Shown: positions 1 through 8,811, numbered from the stretch's first letter. The stretch: DNA of 9,726 nucleotides from Candidatus Peribacteria bacterium (GCA_031288635.1 JAITQZ010000108.1:1-9726); one strand, 5' to 3'. Notes: generated by a model from the sequence alone, not told the origin. Numbers and translations: made by a program.

Positions 1-150
1 AGTAAGTTTAAGTAGAGAAAAATAACGTATACACACGCCTCTCAATGTATAAAAATTCCTTATTTTCTAAGAGGGATATTTTTTTATGTCTAATTTTTGG
101 TTATTCAGAGTTTCCTTAACAAATAAATTATGAATTAAAAAAAGAAAAAA

Positions 151-313
151 TGAGACTAGGATTCAGAGACCTAGGTGGACGAGTTTTTCAACTATGGGAG
201 CTCGGCAAAACAAGTGAACAAAAGTGCACTTCTCTTTCTCCACCAGGCTCAGAAAGGGTACTAGGTCTACTGACTGAATACCTTTGGCGGCAGTGAAACT
301 ACTGTCGCTTTTT
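151..313 (+). ncRNA. candidate structured non-coding RNA, family unknown
   Basis: The plus strand can form a long stacked structure. AGGATTCAG (158-166) pairs with CTGAAT and CCT (274-279, 281-283) with one bulged A. AGACCTAG (167-174) pairs perfectly with CTAGGTCT (261-268). GTGGA (175-179) pairs with TCCAC (239-243). On the 5' side these three helices abut with no gap. Inside lie two small hairpins: CGAG 180-183 with CTCG 201-204, and AAGTG 212-216 with CACTT 227-231. A terminator hairpin with a T run follows directly, which fixes the strand and the 3' end. No open reading frame fits. I compared it by eye with tmRNA, RNase P, SRP, 6S and common riboswitch signatures and found no match. No convincing promoter is visible upstream, so the 5' end is approximate. 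Bases 1-150 show nothing but A/T-rich sequence without a gene. The RNA converges on the AbiE genes. Confidence 0.45.
287..313 (+). terminator. intrinsic terminator of the plus-strand RNA
   Basis: An 8-bp stem forms between GCGGCAGT (287-294) and ACTGTCGC (301-308), with one G-T pair and a six-base loop, followed by five T (309-313). Read on the minus strand the hairpin has no T run after it, so it terminates plus-strand transcription rather than the AbiE operon. Confidence 0.6.
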
Positions 314-326
314 CGATTAGGATTTT

Positions 327-1139
327 TTATCCCCATTTCTGAATCTGTTCAATGAGGTAGGACCTCCCATTGGTTTCTAGGAAAGAAAGTAGCTGACGAT
401 CTTCCATAAAATTCTTAACATCTGCTACCACGAGCTTAAAATCCGTTTGTTCTACTACAGCAATCAGTTTCCTCTTCAAGTCCTCCCTATCAGAAATATC
501 TTGAATACAGTGCAAATTTGGTGTATAGCCATTCGATAAGTATCGAAAGAGGTCATAGATATCTCTTCCTTTCATTGTCAAAATCTGTTCACCGACTCTT
601 CTCTCTCGGTGTCTATACAACACGGCATTCAGTTTCGTTGCAAAGAGCGTAGAGGGGTCAAACGACTGGATGACCAGACTCTGATTAAATTTGAAAAGCT
701 GATAGATTTTTGGCTCAAAATGTTTACAAAAACTCAGATGGTCAGAAATTTCGATTTTTAAATACAAATCTTTTGAATTTTCATACTGCATATTAAAATG
801 ACTAAGCAACCCTCTGAATTTCAACGTTAATCTGAATTTCTGGATTTTATAGTCTACTGCCAATGGTTCTTTAGCGAAAAACTGGGTAAGAAAGTTTCCT
901 AGCTCTTCAAAATCCACTCTTTCAGTACAGACAAAATCCAAATCTTCACTCAATCTATTTAATCCCAATAGAAATCTCATTGCGGTTCCTCCATAAAAAT
1001 ACAGGTTTTTACTTGCTGGTAATTCATATATTTGTTTTAAAATATGGCTCTGTAAAAATTCTTTGATGTAGCCGATTTTAAAGACATCTTCTTTTTCTTT
1101 GTGCTGTTCCCGAGCAAGGAGCATTTCATCTATAATCAT
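327..1139 (-). CDS. abiEii: AbiEii-type nucleotidyltransferase toxin (type IV TA)
   Basis: A 270-residue protein of the AbiEii/DUF1814 nucleotidyltransferase family, the toxin half of AbiE systems, which cause abortive phage infection or plasmid addiction. The family signature is clear: GGT at residues 50-52, then S-E-D-L-D-F at 65-70 with the paired acidic residues D67 and D69 that bind metal. A third acidic position is probably E130 in LKIEIS. A lysine and arginine-rich helix (K169 onward) and G-R-D-I-Y-D-L-F at 191-198 match the conserved C-terminal motifs. The length is normal for the family and the domain looks intact. The ATG lies inside the end of the antitoxin gene, with no Shine-Dalgarno sequence, so translational coupling is likely. 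It ends at TAA and has no in-frame TGA; about ten glycines all use GGN, unlike the giant gene. Cytoplasmic. The exact RNA or nucleotide target cannot be read from sequence. Confidence 0.9.
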   Translation of the reverse strand: MIIDEMLLAREQHKEKEDVFKIGYIKEFLQSHILKQIYELPASKNLYFYGGTAMRFLLGLNRLSEDLDFVCTERVDFEELGNFLTQFFAKEPLAVDYKIQKFRLTLKFRGLLSHFNMQYENSKDLYLKIEISDHLSFCKHFEPKIYQLFKFNQSLVIQSFDPSTLFATKLNAVLYRHRERRVGEQILTMKGRDIYDLFRYLSNGYTPNLHCIQDISDREDLKRKLIAVVEQTDFKLVVADVKNFMEDRQLLSFLETNGRSYLIEQIQKWG

Positions 1140-1750
1140 CTAATCTTTTGTAAGTAGGTAAAACACTTTTCCAGTTTTTTAGAGGGATATTTCTTTACAA
1201 GTTGGGCGAATTTATCAAAATCCACATTGTCTATATTCAGCCTTAATTCTTGAAAATAGCTTTCCGTAAAAACTATCCCTCTCTGAAAATAGAGATAATC
1301 AAATAAAGCTTTTTCAGGACTGGCTTTATATACTAATAATCCATTGACTTTGATAATCTCATATTCACCAAAAAAAGCGGGTTTAATAGACCTATAGGTA
1401 AAAGTCCCAAAGTGATTGGTGAATTCAGCAGTTTTTTTTGTAGTGACGAGCGTAAACGTATATACATTTTCTGTTAAAATATGATTTTCAAAAAGAACAT
1501 ATTCCAGACTGAGATAACTTGGAGGATAAATTACATTGGTTGCGATAAATTCTTTAAATGCCGTAATCTGACCAGAAAGCGAGTATTCCAACACTTTCTG
1601 AGTAGTAGTATACACCCCTTTTCTGATTTGATACCATTTTTTCTGTCTGATTTTATTTTTTACGTTTACTAAAGCACTTACTCTATTCTGGTAAGAAAGG
1701 GCAAATTGAGAGATGGTAAAATAAGGTAATTTTTCTCGTTCTTTAATCAT
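1130..1750 (-). CDS. abiEi: AbiEi-type antitoxin / transcriptional regulator
   Basis: A 206-residue AbiEi-family protein. The N-terminal 50 residues form a winged helix-turn-helix (FTISQFAL, then KKWYQIRKGVYTT, the usual wing segment). The C-terminal part carries Y-L-S-L-E-Y-V-L and the family motif A-S-P-E-K-A-L-F-D-Y-L. AbiEi proteins repress their own operon and counteract AbiEii without binding it (type IV). I chose the ATG at 1748-1750 because it opens the conserved domain and has a weak GGAAA 5-9 bases upstream; the frame stays open to 1807 but holds only a TTG there. At 1136-1138 the frame meets TGA, which overlaps the toxin ATG. Read with TGA as glycine it continues Gly-Leu and stops at TAG 1130-1132, giving a 10-base overlap with the toxin. 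If TGA were a stop, the gene would end at 1136. Confidence 0.85.
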
Positions 1751-1784
1751 TTTTATTTCCGAAAAGAGTAATTTCCTTTTATTT

Positions 1785-1803
1785 ACAGAAATAAAACAGA
1801 AAT
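1785..1803 (-). promoter_or_regulatory. candidate AbiEi operator: two direct ACAGAAAT repeats
   Basis: The octamer ACAGAAAT (plus-strand sense) occurs at 1785-1792 and 1796-1803, an 11-base period, about one helical turn. The pair lies in the 65-base gap between the upstream stop codon and the antitoxin start, where AbiEi antitoxins are known to bind their own promoter. Promoter elements here are weak: TTGCAT and TAAATA with a 16-base gap are the best I find. In A/T-rich DNA such repeats can arise by chance. Confidence 0.3.
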
Positions 1804-1815
1804 GCAAGAGATTTT

Positions 1816-2280
1816 TTATTCAAAGAGAAATTTCGCTTTTACTCCAGCGGCAGATAATCCATCTTTAAATGCCTGAATCTTAGCAGCATCGTTATTGATA
1901 GGATTATTTTTGATAATAACTTCTGCATCTTCGGGAAGATACATAAAATCTTCATACTTTAGGTCTTCAATATGGTTGTTGGTGAGATTAATCTTTTTGA
2001 GGAGAAGGTTATTTTCGTAGTCATCTCTTTCTTTCAACCAACTGAGGTCTTCGATATAATTGTCGGTTAAATCTAATTCTTCAAGGTTTCTTCTGAAAAA
2101 TGCTTTTACTTCGTCGCTGAGAGGAGTGCTGGTACTAGTCATTGTAGATACTAATATTTTATCTTTTCCGTTGATAGTAAGCTTTTTTAGATTTGGTAAA
2201 AGTTCGTTGATGGCTTCAATGTTCTCGTTGAGGAGTTCGTTTGGTATTTTATCACAGCTCTTCCCTACTATCGTTAACAT
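1816..2280 (-). CDS. leucine-rich-repeat protein; in-frame tail of the giant gene
   Basis: As a free-standing gene, from the first ATG, it encodes 154 residues with at least three leucine-rich-repeat-like units: N-L-E-E-L-D-L-T-D-N-Y-I at 65-76, L-L-K-K-I-N-L-T-N-N-H-I at 93-104, and a degenerate D-A-E-V-I-I-K-N-N-P-I at 118-128. An earlier partial unit is L-P-N-L-K-K-L-T-I at 28-36. Such units usually mediate protein binding. There is no signal peptide, no Shine-Dalgarno sequence and no promoter near this ATG. The frame is open upstream for 44 more sense codons, back to the TAG that ends the giant gene, and that stretch also looks coding. So this is more likely the C-terminal domain of the giant protein, cut off by a nonsense codon or reached by readthrough, than an independent gene. 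It ends at TAA, 65 bases before the antitoxin start. Confidence 0.6.
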   Translation of the reverse strand: MLTIVGKSCDKIPNELLNENIEAINELLPNLKKLTINGKDKILVSTMTSTSTPLSDEVKAFFRRNLEELDLTDNYIEDLSWLKERDDYENNLLLKKINLTNNHIEDLKYEDFMYLPEDAEVIIKNNPINNDAAKIQAFKDGLSAAGVKAKFLFE

Positions 2281-2415
2281 TTCAGTTGCTGATGTAGTAT
2301 CTTTTAGAGCGTCAATGAGCGTCAGATTACTGATTTTTTTTCTAATTTCTTCAAGTCTGGCTTTCTTCTTTTCTTTCTCTGCCTTTTTGCGTTCTGCCTC
2401 ATCATCAGTAGTCTA
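2281..2415 (-). other. in-frame TAG and coding-like coiled-coil linker
   Basis: The TAG at 2413-2415 is codon 2133 of the frame that starts at 8811. The next 44 codons have no stop and no ATG, GTG or TTG. They encode a strongly charged helical stretch: TTDDEAERKKAEKEKKKARL, then EEIRKKISNLTLIDALKD. This runs straight into the leucine-rich-repeat segment in the same frame. The composition is that of a coiled-coil linker, not of intergenic DNA. Possible causes are a point nonsense mutation, a base-call error, stop-codon readthrough or recent gene splitting; the sequence alone does not decide between them. Confidence 0.6.
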
Positions 2416-5400
2416 TTCTACTCCAGCCCGTTTCATTATGGCTTGAATTCTGTCTAATGCATAGATACCTCCAGAAGCGAAAACTGCCCCCTCAGTAAAT
2501 TCAGTTCCATCAGTAAATTGGATGACGGCAAGCTTTCCTGTTCCCAAAGGATTATCTTGCATCCCAATCACTTTACCTTTCTTATTTTTTGCATTCACAA
2601 ATACTTCATCATCAATGTTTAACGTTGCCGCAGAATCTGATCTAAATACTTCTTGACTTAATCTTTTAGGTACAAAATATTTAGCAGATTGAAGAAATTC
2701 TGCAATATTTTTTGGATCTCCAGTATAAGTATAAGTCTTTGCAAAATCCACTAGCTCTGCAGGGAATATCGGTTCCTCCGTCAAATTAAAGGTTTGCTGA
2801 GTTCCATCTGGAAATTTAATTTCTAAAGTATATTGTGCTGTGGAAACAACTTCTCATCGTTTATTCGTCTTTCCAGCTACAAAGACTCTTTCCCCCTTAT
2901 CTGTGGCAAATCATATGGGAATAGGAGCAAATAGAAACTCTTTCTTCCCTTTTTTATTAGTCCATATAGCTGTATTTATGAATTTTTTAGTTTCCATATT
3001 CTCTTTTTCTATTTCGTTATCACTTTCTCATTCTTCATCAGCAAAAGCCAACTCTCACTTCTCATTAAAGATTACCTCCCTCCCTTTGTCAATTTTTTTA
3101 TCGACTTGCATATCCCCACCTTTTACAAAATCCTTGAGCATACCATCTATTTGCTTATACATAGCGTCAGCAACCTTTGGAGAGATCTTTTTGAGTCCGA
3201 GACGGTCGCTTTCACTATTGGGAATTGTCGAGAGATACGTGAGATAGTTTTTCAAGTGGTTTGGATCAATCAAATACATCGCAAAGAGCTCGGTCATATC
3301 TTCAGTAGCCTGAATATTAGCTTTATTATACCTACCAGGATATTTGCTAACAAGTATTGATAGTCCTTTTTTACTGTCATATGCTCTAAGTTGTTTGAGA
3401 GCCAGATAGAGGTTTCCGATGGCAGAGTGTTCGTTTACGGATTCTGGAACTACGCTATGCATCATCTCGTGAGCTAATTTGCGGGCAATATCATCAACTC
3501 CCGTTGGGAAAAGGGTATTTTGTTGATACCGCATTCCATCTTGATATTTCGTTCCAATGCTGATTTCTCCATTTCCTTTATTCTGTGAAACAAAGGTGGT
3601 GTTATCAAAGGTCAGTTTTTTAATTTTTCCTTTTTTAGAAAGCAATTCAAAAAGTTTTCCTACAGTAGGATATTTTTCAAAGATTTCCTTGAGTCTTTCA
3701 GAGGAGACATTTACCAATTCAACTTTATCGCTGAGTAGATTCTCTCCAGATTCTTCTTTGCTATTTCGAGCAAGCAAAACCTTGGTTCCCATATCTTTAA
3801 TATTTTGCTCTAGGGTGGCGGAAGCGTTAGAAGTGTTATTTACAGGTTTAATCATTAACTGTTTATTGAGATAGTCCTCAAATTTGTCTTGAAAACTGGA
3901 GAGAGGTTTTTCGTTGGTGGTTGGATCTTCAGTTGGTTCAAAGACTTTATAGTCTGTCCCGTAGGTGTTTGCTAAGTCTGTAGCAATGGAACTCCACATT
4001 TTAGCTACTTCTGGGCCTACAAATTTCTCATAATAATTGCTCATATCTTCACGATGGGTTTTATTAATCCATCCATCTTTCCCAAATCCAAAGAAAGGAT
4101 ACCAACCTGCTTTCAAATTTTTCCCTCCTAGTCCTGTCGTCATATAAAAAGGAACCGTAACTCCAGCAATATCTAGTATTACTACGGGTCTCTCCCCAAC
4201 TTTTACGATATTGTAGGTTTTCCCGTCCATTGCTATGGGTTTTTGCTTGGTGTGACGGAGCGTAAAGGTTGTTGTTTTCTCGGTAAGTTTTTTCTCTGAT
4301 TTTTTTGGTTCTGTTACCACAGGGATTTCATTTTTACTGATTACTTTTTTCGTCACTTTCCCGTCCTTGTCTACGGTGATTTCAATGACTTCGTCGGTTT
4401 TCTGGTGTCCAGCAGGGGCTTTGGTTTCAATGATAAAATATTTCCCTTCATTGAGTCCGGTAATTTTGTAAGGTTTGTCATCCGTTACCCAAGAATCAAT
4501 CACCTTTCCATTCGGATTTCTTAGCTCAAAGGTAGCTCCAGGGAGGAGGGTATTATTATCTTTCCCTAATTTAACGACCTCTACTTCACCTTGTTTTGGA
4601 TTGCGGATAATGATAGTATCTTTCCCATATTGAGGTTCCGCATTTGCTGCGTCTTCCGGTTTGTTTCTTCTCCAAAGATTAGAAACATATACTAGAGGCA
4701 CAGATCGCCACTTATCTGTAGCAGTGGTTGAAGTTTCAATAATTTTATTCGCAGCGTTAATGGTAACTCCAGCAACTCTTTCTCACATATTAGCCCCCCC
4801 AGTTCCAGCAATAGATTTTACAGCATCAAATCCTAGGTCAACGTGTGCCTGAGAACCTGATGCAGCGTGAGCCTTCAAAGTATGTAAGGCATCTTCTATG
4901 ACTCTTGATCCTTGTAAATGGTCAGTCATAAAATCTTTACCCCATACACTTTCCCAGGCTTTTTCTTTAAAGAATTTTAAAGCTTCTGTTTCTACCTGAT
5001 CAGGGAGATTGAGGGAACGAATAATATTTGGAGCAGTATCTAATTGAGACTTGTAGTAAGCTTCAAAAGCCTGTTCACTCAATATGTTTTTTGGCGGAAC
5101 ACCATCTGTTCCTGCCCAGAAGGAATATTTGACACTATCTTCCGCCCCCAATCCCTGAACGCTATTTTTTACGCTGGTCTGGATTTGGTTTCCATCAATG
5201 AGTTCTGACTTGCTCAGAGCAAAATGTTCCTGTGCAGAAGTTGCGGTATTGATAGTGTGCGATGCATCAATCGTTCTTTCAGCTCCCATTCCTGTATGGA
5301 AGAGATATTGAGATCCGATACTAGATCCAATCGCCAAAGCCGCAGTTCCCAGTCCTCGTTTGGTAGCAAGCCAAGCTCTCTCTTGTCAGAATTTAGTTCT

Positions 5401-8400
5401 GGCTTTAGCATAATCTTTTTCAAATTCTCCTCTCAGAGTGGTATAATGTACTGCTTTACCATTTGCTGGGTCAGTAGCACTAATCAGAGATGGAATCTCT
5501 GTCATAGAGTTCCCACCATTTCTTTCAGCCACGAGTTGCAATGCTTTTTCCAGAGCGTGAAAATCCTGCTCAATCTTGTTCACATCTTCAGACTTCAAAA
5601 AATTGTGTCCTTGCCTTCTATAAAAGTCCAATCTTGCATATGCGTCTAATACCGTCAAATTGAAAGCATTTTGTTCTTCTCCAGACAAGTCATTCTCTGT
5701 GAGTCCTTTCATAATCACCTCAGAAAGCTGTTGCGTATCAGCGAACATCTCCATATTTTGGGTGGTTGTTTCATAGAGTTGATACTGTCTTTTGGCTCTA
5801 TATCTTTTTCGCCAAGGTAAGTCTTTATTATTCATATCAGCTTTCCATCCTTCCATTTTTTTCTTCACATTAGCGTGGTCTCTAGTCAAATCCTTTTCGT
5901 GGGTATTTTGCTCTTTGGTATGATGTGTCCATTTTGCGACAAAATTCTTAAATCCAACTGTTCCTCCAGAAACTAGAGCTGTAGTGAGTCCCGCACCAAA
6001 AGCGGTTGCACCCAAAGCTCCCGCCAAAAATCCTGATCCAGCAACAATTCCTGCCATCAGAGGCACCTGTAGATACCGAGGTATTTTATCCAGTCTCTTT
6101 CCAATTTTATACAAGAGTCCTTTTTCACGATCTTTATTATTAATCTGATATGCTCCTTCACCTCCACCGAGGAGATTAAGTTTGATTTTCAGATTATTGA
6201 GTCCTAGTTGTTCCAGAGCTTTGTGGTGTCTGATGAACTGTTCAAATTTTCCTTCGTCAAGCTTTCCATCCACACCGAAAATCTCTTTTCTAAACGCAGG
6301 GTCCGTTTTAAATTCATTGGCAAAGGTGTTGATTTCTCCCATAATTTTATCCAGAGCTTTTGGGTCTCTCCCCGAAGTATAATCGTTAATCAAGCTCGCT
6401 ACTCTTCCTCTCACAGCTCTTTCTTTTTTCGTTCTCTTGAGTTTTTCCAAAAGGTTTGAACCGACAAAATCAGCTTTATGCGTTCCTCTCTGCTTTTTCA
6501 CTTTGGTATCATTCGTCACTAACTCATTAAACTTCTTCTTAAAGTCTACTTCACTCACTTTACCCTCCAAAAAGTCTCTAGCAAGCTGATTGAGAGCAGT
6601 GGAAGTTGCAGGCTGCAATTTGAGTTCAGCTTTTTTCTGTACTTTCCCGAGCTTATTTTGCAGTTCCAGTTCGTGTCTGTCTGCTGCAGCACTCATTTCG
6701 TTTTCTACTGCAGTCCCTTGCAAATATGGTCATTTCTCTTTACGGTCTGCTAATGCTTGATTAATCATCTTTTTTCTTTTAGCTCCTCTACTGAAAAATC
6801 TGACCATTCTTTTTGGATTGTATCGCGACATATGGTTTCGTTCATCTTTAAGCTGATTCTCCACTTCACGAGCGATGCTGTCTGTCACCGAAGCCGTCAC
6901 ATCATCAAGCACCGCAGAGATTTCAAAATCTTCTACTGGTGGCGGAGGTGGGGGAGGAACGATGTCGTCTTCCTTCTCTACAACTATTGTTCTTTTTGCT
7001 GTTGTGGTTTTTGTATGTTTTTTCCCTTCATTATCAGTGTACTCCTTAGTAATAGTATAGGTGAGCGTATAAGTGCCAGGAACGTTAGGGTCAACTTCTC
7101 CTTCTACTTCCACTTCATTAGAAACGTCTTCTTCTGCAGAGTGGTATTCCCCTTTTGCTCGCCATTTTGCCTCTCGTCCGGGTTCATTGTAGTCGGTTCC
7201 CTGTTTCAAGGTCAATGTTTTATCTCCTTTGAGAGTGAGTTCAAGGTCTGGGTCAATGGTTTCTGCGATTTCTTTTACTCTCACAATTCTCACTTCTTCC
7301 AGTGTTTTCAGTTCTTTTTTCCCATTAATAGTTTCTTCCTTTGTAATCGTGTATCTGACTTCATAGTCTCCAGGTTTGCTATTGTCAATCTTATCAATTC
7401 CGTCTACCACAATGTCTTTAGAGACATCTTTAGCTCCGAGAAAGGCTTCCGCCCCTAGGTCTGTAAACGTTTCTCCCACTTCTATTTCAAAAGGATTGGC
7501 ACCTTTGAGGTTGAGCGAAAGTTTCTCATCTTCCACAGCTTCTTTTACCTCCACTTTTCTAGTTTTTTCTTGTTTCTTTTTGATAGGCTTTCCTTCATCG
7601 TCTACGTCATCTACTTCGATAGTATATTTCACTTCATACGTTCCTGCTTTGCTTGTATCAACGGTATCAGCACCAGTTATTAGAATCTGATCAGAAACAT
7701 CTTTATTTCCGTGTTTTGCAGCCGCTTCCGGGTCAGTAAAAGTATCTCCGACTTTCAAGGTCATAGGATTGTCTCCTTTGAGGGTTAAGTTCAAATCTCC
7801 GATAGGTTTCTCAATCTCTTCTCTTCCTTTCCCTTTCTCTCTAGGTCTGATGATGTGGTGAATTTCTCCTGTTCAAAATTGTCCCCTTGCATCCTTAAAA
7901 ATAGTCAAAGGTTCGTGATTCCCAACATCGTAGGCAGATTCTTGATCAACTTTTTGCTGATACAAATCAATCAATGCTTGCAGCTTTTCTGGAGTCATCT
8001 CATCAGAAAGTAACTGTTGATACGCCCATTGTCTCACTTTAGCAATATATTCTGTGGCTGAGCGAGCTTTAGCGTTGGCTAATTTCTGTTCAATTTCTTT
8101 GAGATACTCTTCCTGGAGTCTGTTCGTCCCTCCTAATCTCACATATTCTACATCATAGCCGATTTTCCTCAGGTCTCTGAGAGCTTTCTCAGCATTTTTT
8201 ATAAGTTCTCCAAAGTCTTTATAATCCTGATTCCCAGGATTGAGTTGTTCATTATCAATCTGAATCCACTTCTTGCACTCCAAAATCAGTCTCTCTGCCA
8301 GCTGGGTATCCAGCTGTTTTTGCTTTCCCAAGTCAGTACTGTGGATGGCAGCTTCATAGGCATTTTTAAGTTTGTCGTAGTCTTTTACATTAGAAATTTC

Positions 8401-8811
8401 GATTTTTACCCCTGGCTGCAGCTCAATTTCTCCTGCTGGTACTCCTTTGTTGATTTGAGTTACCCCATTATTAAATCTATTCGCAGCCAAGAGTCTTGCG
8501 AGATTGTCACGGGAAATGAGCAAATCTCCGTGTTCAGGGAGCAGTTCCAGTTTCTGAGGATAACGGGTAAAAATCTCTAACTGCAAGGTTTGAAATTTCT
8601 CTCTTTCTTGATCAGATAGGTCAGAATGCTCTATCAACGCAGAAAGATTATTTTTCAGTTCCTCCATCTCACTAGGAGAGAGTGCAGAAAAATCTGTATT
8701 TAAAGAGGCTGTTAAATCTGCACTAATGATGTCTTTGAGCTCCTTAGGTAAAGAATTGATCTTGCTTTTTACATTTTCATAATGATTACGTAGGGAATTT
8801 GCCGTTACCAT
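2413..8811 (-). CDS. giant multidomain protein, TGA-coded glycines, metallopeptidase domain
   Basis: One frame of 2132 codons from ATG 8809-8811 to TAG, uninterrupted only if TGA is sense. In-frame TGA starts lie at 7873, 6730, 5386, 4783, 3055, 3028, 2911 and 2854. Order by residue: 1-340 helical and charged, no signal peptide; 341-613 three Ig-like (DUF5011-type) repeats; 619-625 seven prolines; about 630-1141 helical, with a glycine/alanine-rich hydrophobic segment at 914-954; 1409-1483 an SpaA/Cna-B-type domain (V-E-V-V-K with K1414, E-T-K-A-P-A-G with E1462, the residues that form isopeptide bonds in this fold); 1528-1620 an unassigned aromatic-rich domain (WYPFFGFGKDGW); about 1690-1890 a zincin-like domain with H1781-E-M-M-H1785 and a likely third ligand E1841 (TELFAMYL); 2066-2117 an SH3-like segment. 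Probable surface or secreted protease/adhesin; cellular location and substrate unknown. It has its own promoter. An in-frame leucine-rich-repeat region follows the TAG. Confidence 0.85.
3457..3471 (-). other. HEMMH zinc-binding motif of the metallopeptidase-like domain
   Basis: These bases encode H-E-M-M-H at residues 1781-1785 of the giant protein, within the helix R-K-L-A-H-E-M-M-H-S. The two histidines would bind zinc and E1782 would act as general base. About 56 residues on, E-D-M-T-E-L-F-A-M-Y-L supplies a glutamate (E1841, bases 3289-3291), the gluzincin spacing. The local pattern resembles the E-F-F-A-E-A-F segment of anthrax lethal factor-type zincins, but I would not assign a family on that alone. 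Confidence 0.7.
5950..6072 (-). other. glycine/alanine-rich hydrophobic segment in the giant protein
   Basis: Residues 914-954 of the giant protein form an uncharged stretch of about 40 residues (VPLMAGIVAGSGFLAGALGA, then TAFGAGLTTALVSGGTVGF), flanked by basic sequence (KRLDKIPR before, KNFVAKW after). It is long enough for a hairpin of two membrane helices with small-residue packing. It is the clearest membrane candidate in the protein and sits near its middle, between the Ig-like repeats and the protease. A buried soluble helical hairpin is also possible. Confidence 0.55.
6973..7791 (-). repeat. three tandem Ig-like (DUF5011-type) repeats
   Basis: Three copies of an 85-91 residue unit: residues 341-425 (7537-7791), 430-514 (7270-7524) and 523-613 (6973-7245). 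Each has L-x-L-K-G at the start, then V-G-D/E-T-F-T-D (Q-G-T-D-Y-N-E in copy 3), D-V-S, an acidic turn ending in P/A-G-x-Y, and V-K/R-Y-T-I-type final strands. This matches bacterial Ig-like domains common in cell-surface proteins. Copies differ enough at the DNA level that the duplication is old. Copy 3 has a longer loop (KWRAKGEYHSAEED). Confidence 0.8.

Noticed and set aside
150..245. A tRNA or tmRNA ending in CCACCA at 240-245
   Set aside because: There is no T-loop sequence, acceptor stem or anticodon arm; the CCACC pairs instead with GGTGG upstream in the larger fold.
70..1192. Repeated 12-mer AGAGGGATATTT at 70-81 and 1181-1192
   Set aside because: One copy lies inside the antitoxin gene, no flanking similarity follows, and repeats of this length are expected by chance in nearly 10 kb of A/T-rich DNA.
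1751..1807. Antitoxin start at TTG 1807
   Set aside because: The extra 19 residues (MHFCFISVNKRKLLFSEIK) do not look like part of the winged-helix domain and would cover the direct repeat. ATG 1750 fits the family better.
2413..2415. General reassignment of TAG to an amino acid
   Set aside because: TAG occurs only once in a frame of 2332 codons and also ends the antitoxin gene at a sensible place. Widespread sense TAG would appear more often.
2060..7690. Several plus-strand ORFs opposite the giant gene
   Set aside because: They mirror minus-strand codons, have Ser/Phe-rich antisense composition and no promoters or start signals of their own.
2413..8811. Treating the giant gene as a row of pseudogene fragments caused by nonsense mutations
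   Set aside because: All breaks are TGA, none is TAA, there is no frameshift, and the independent plus-strand gene shows the same behaviour. A code change explains all of them at once.
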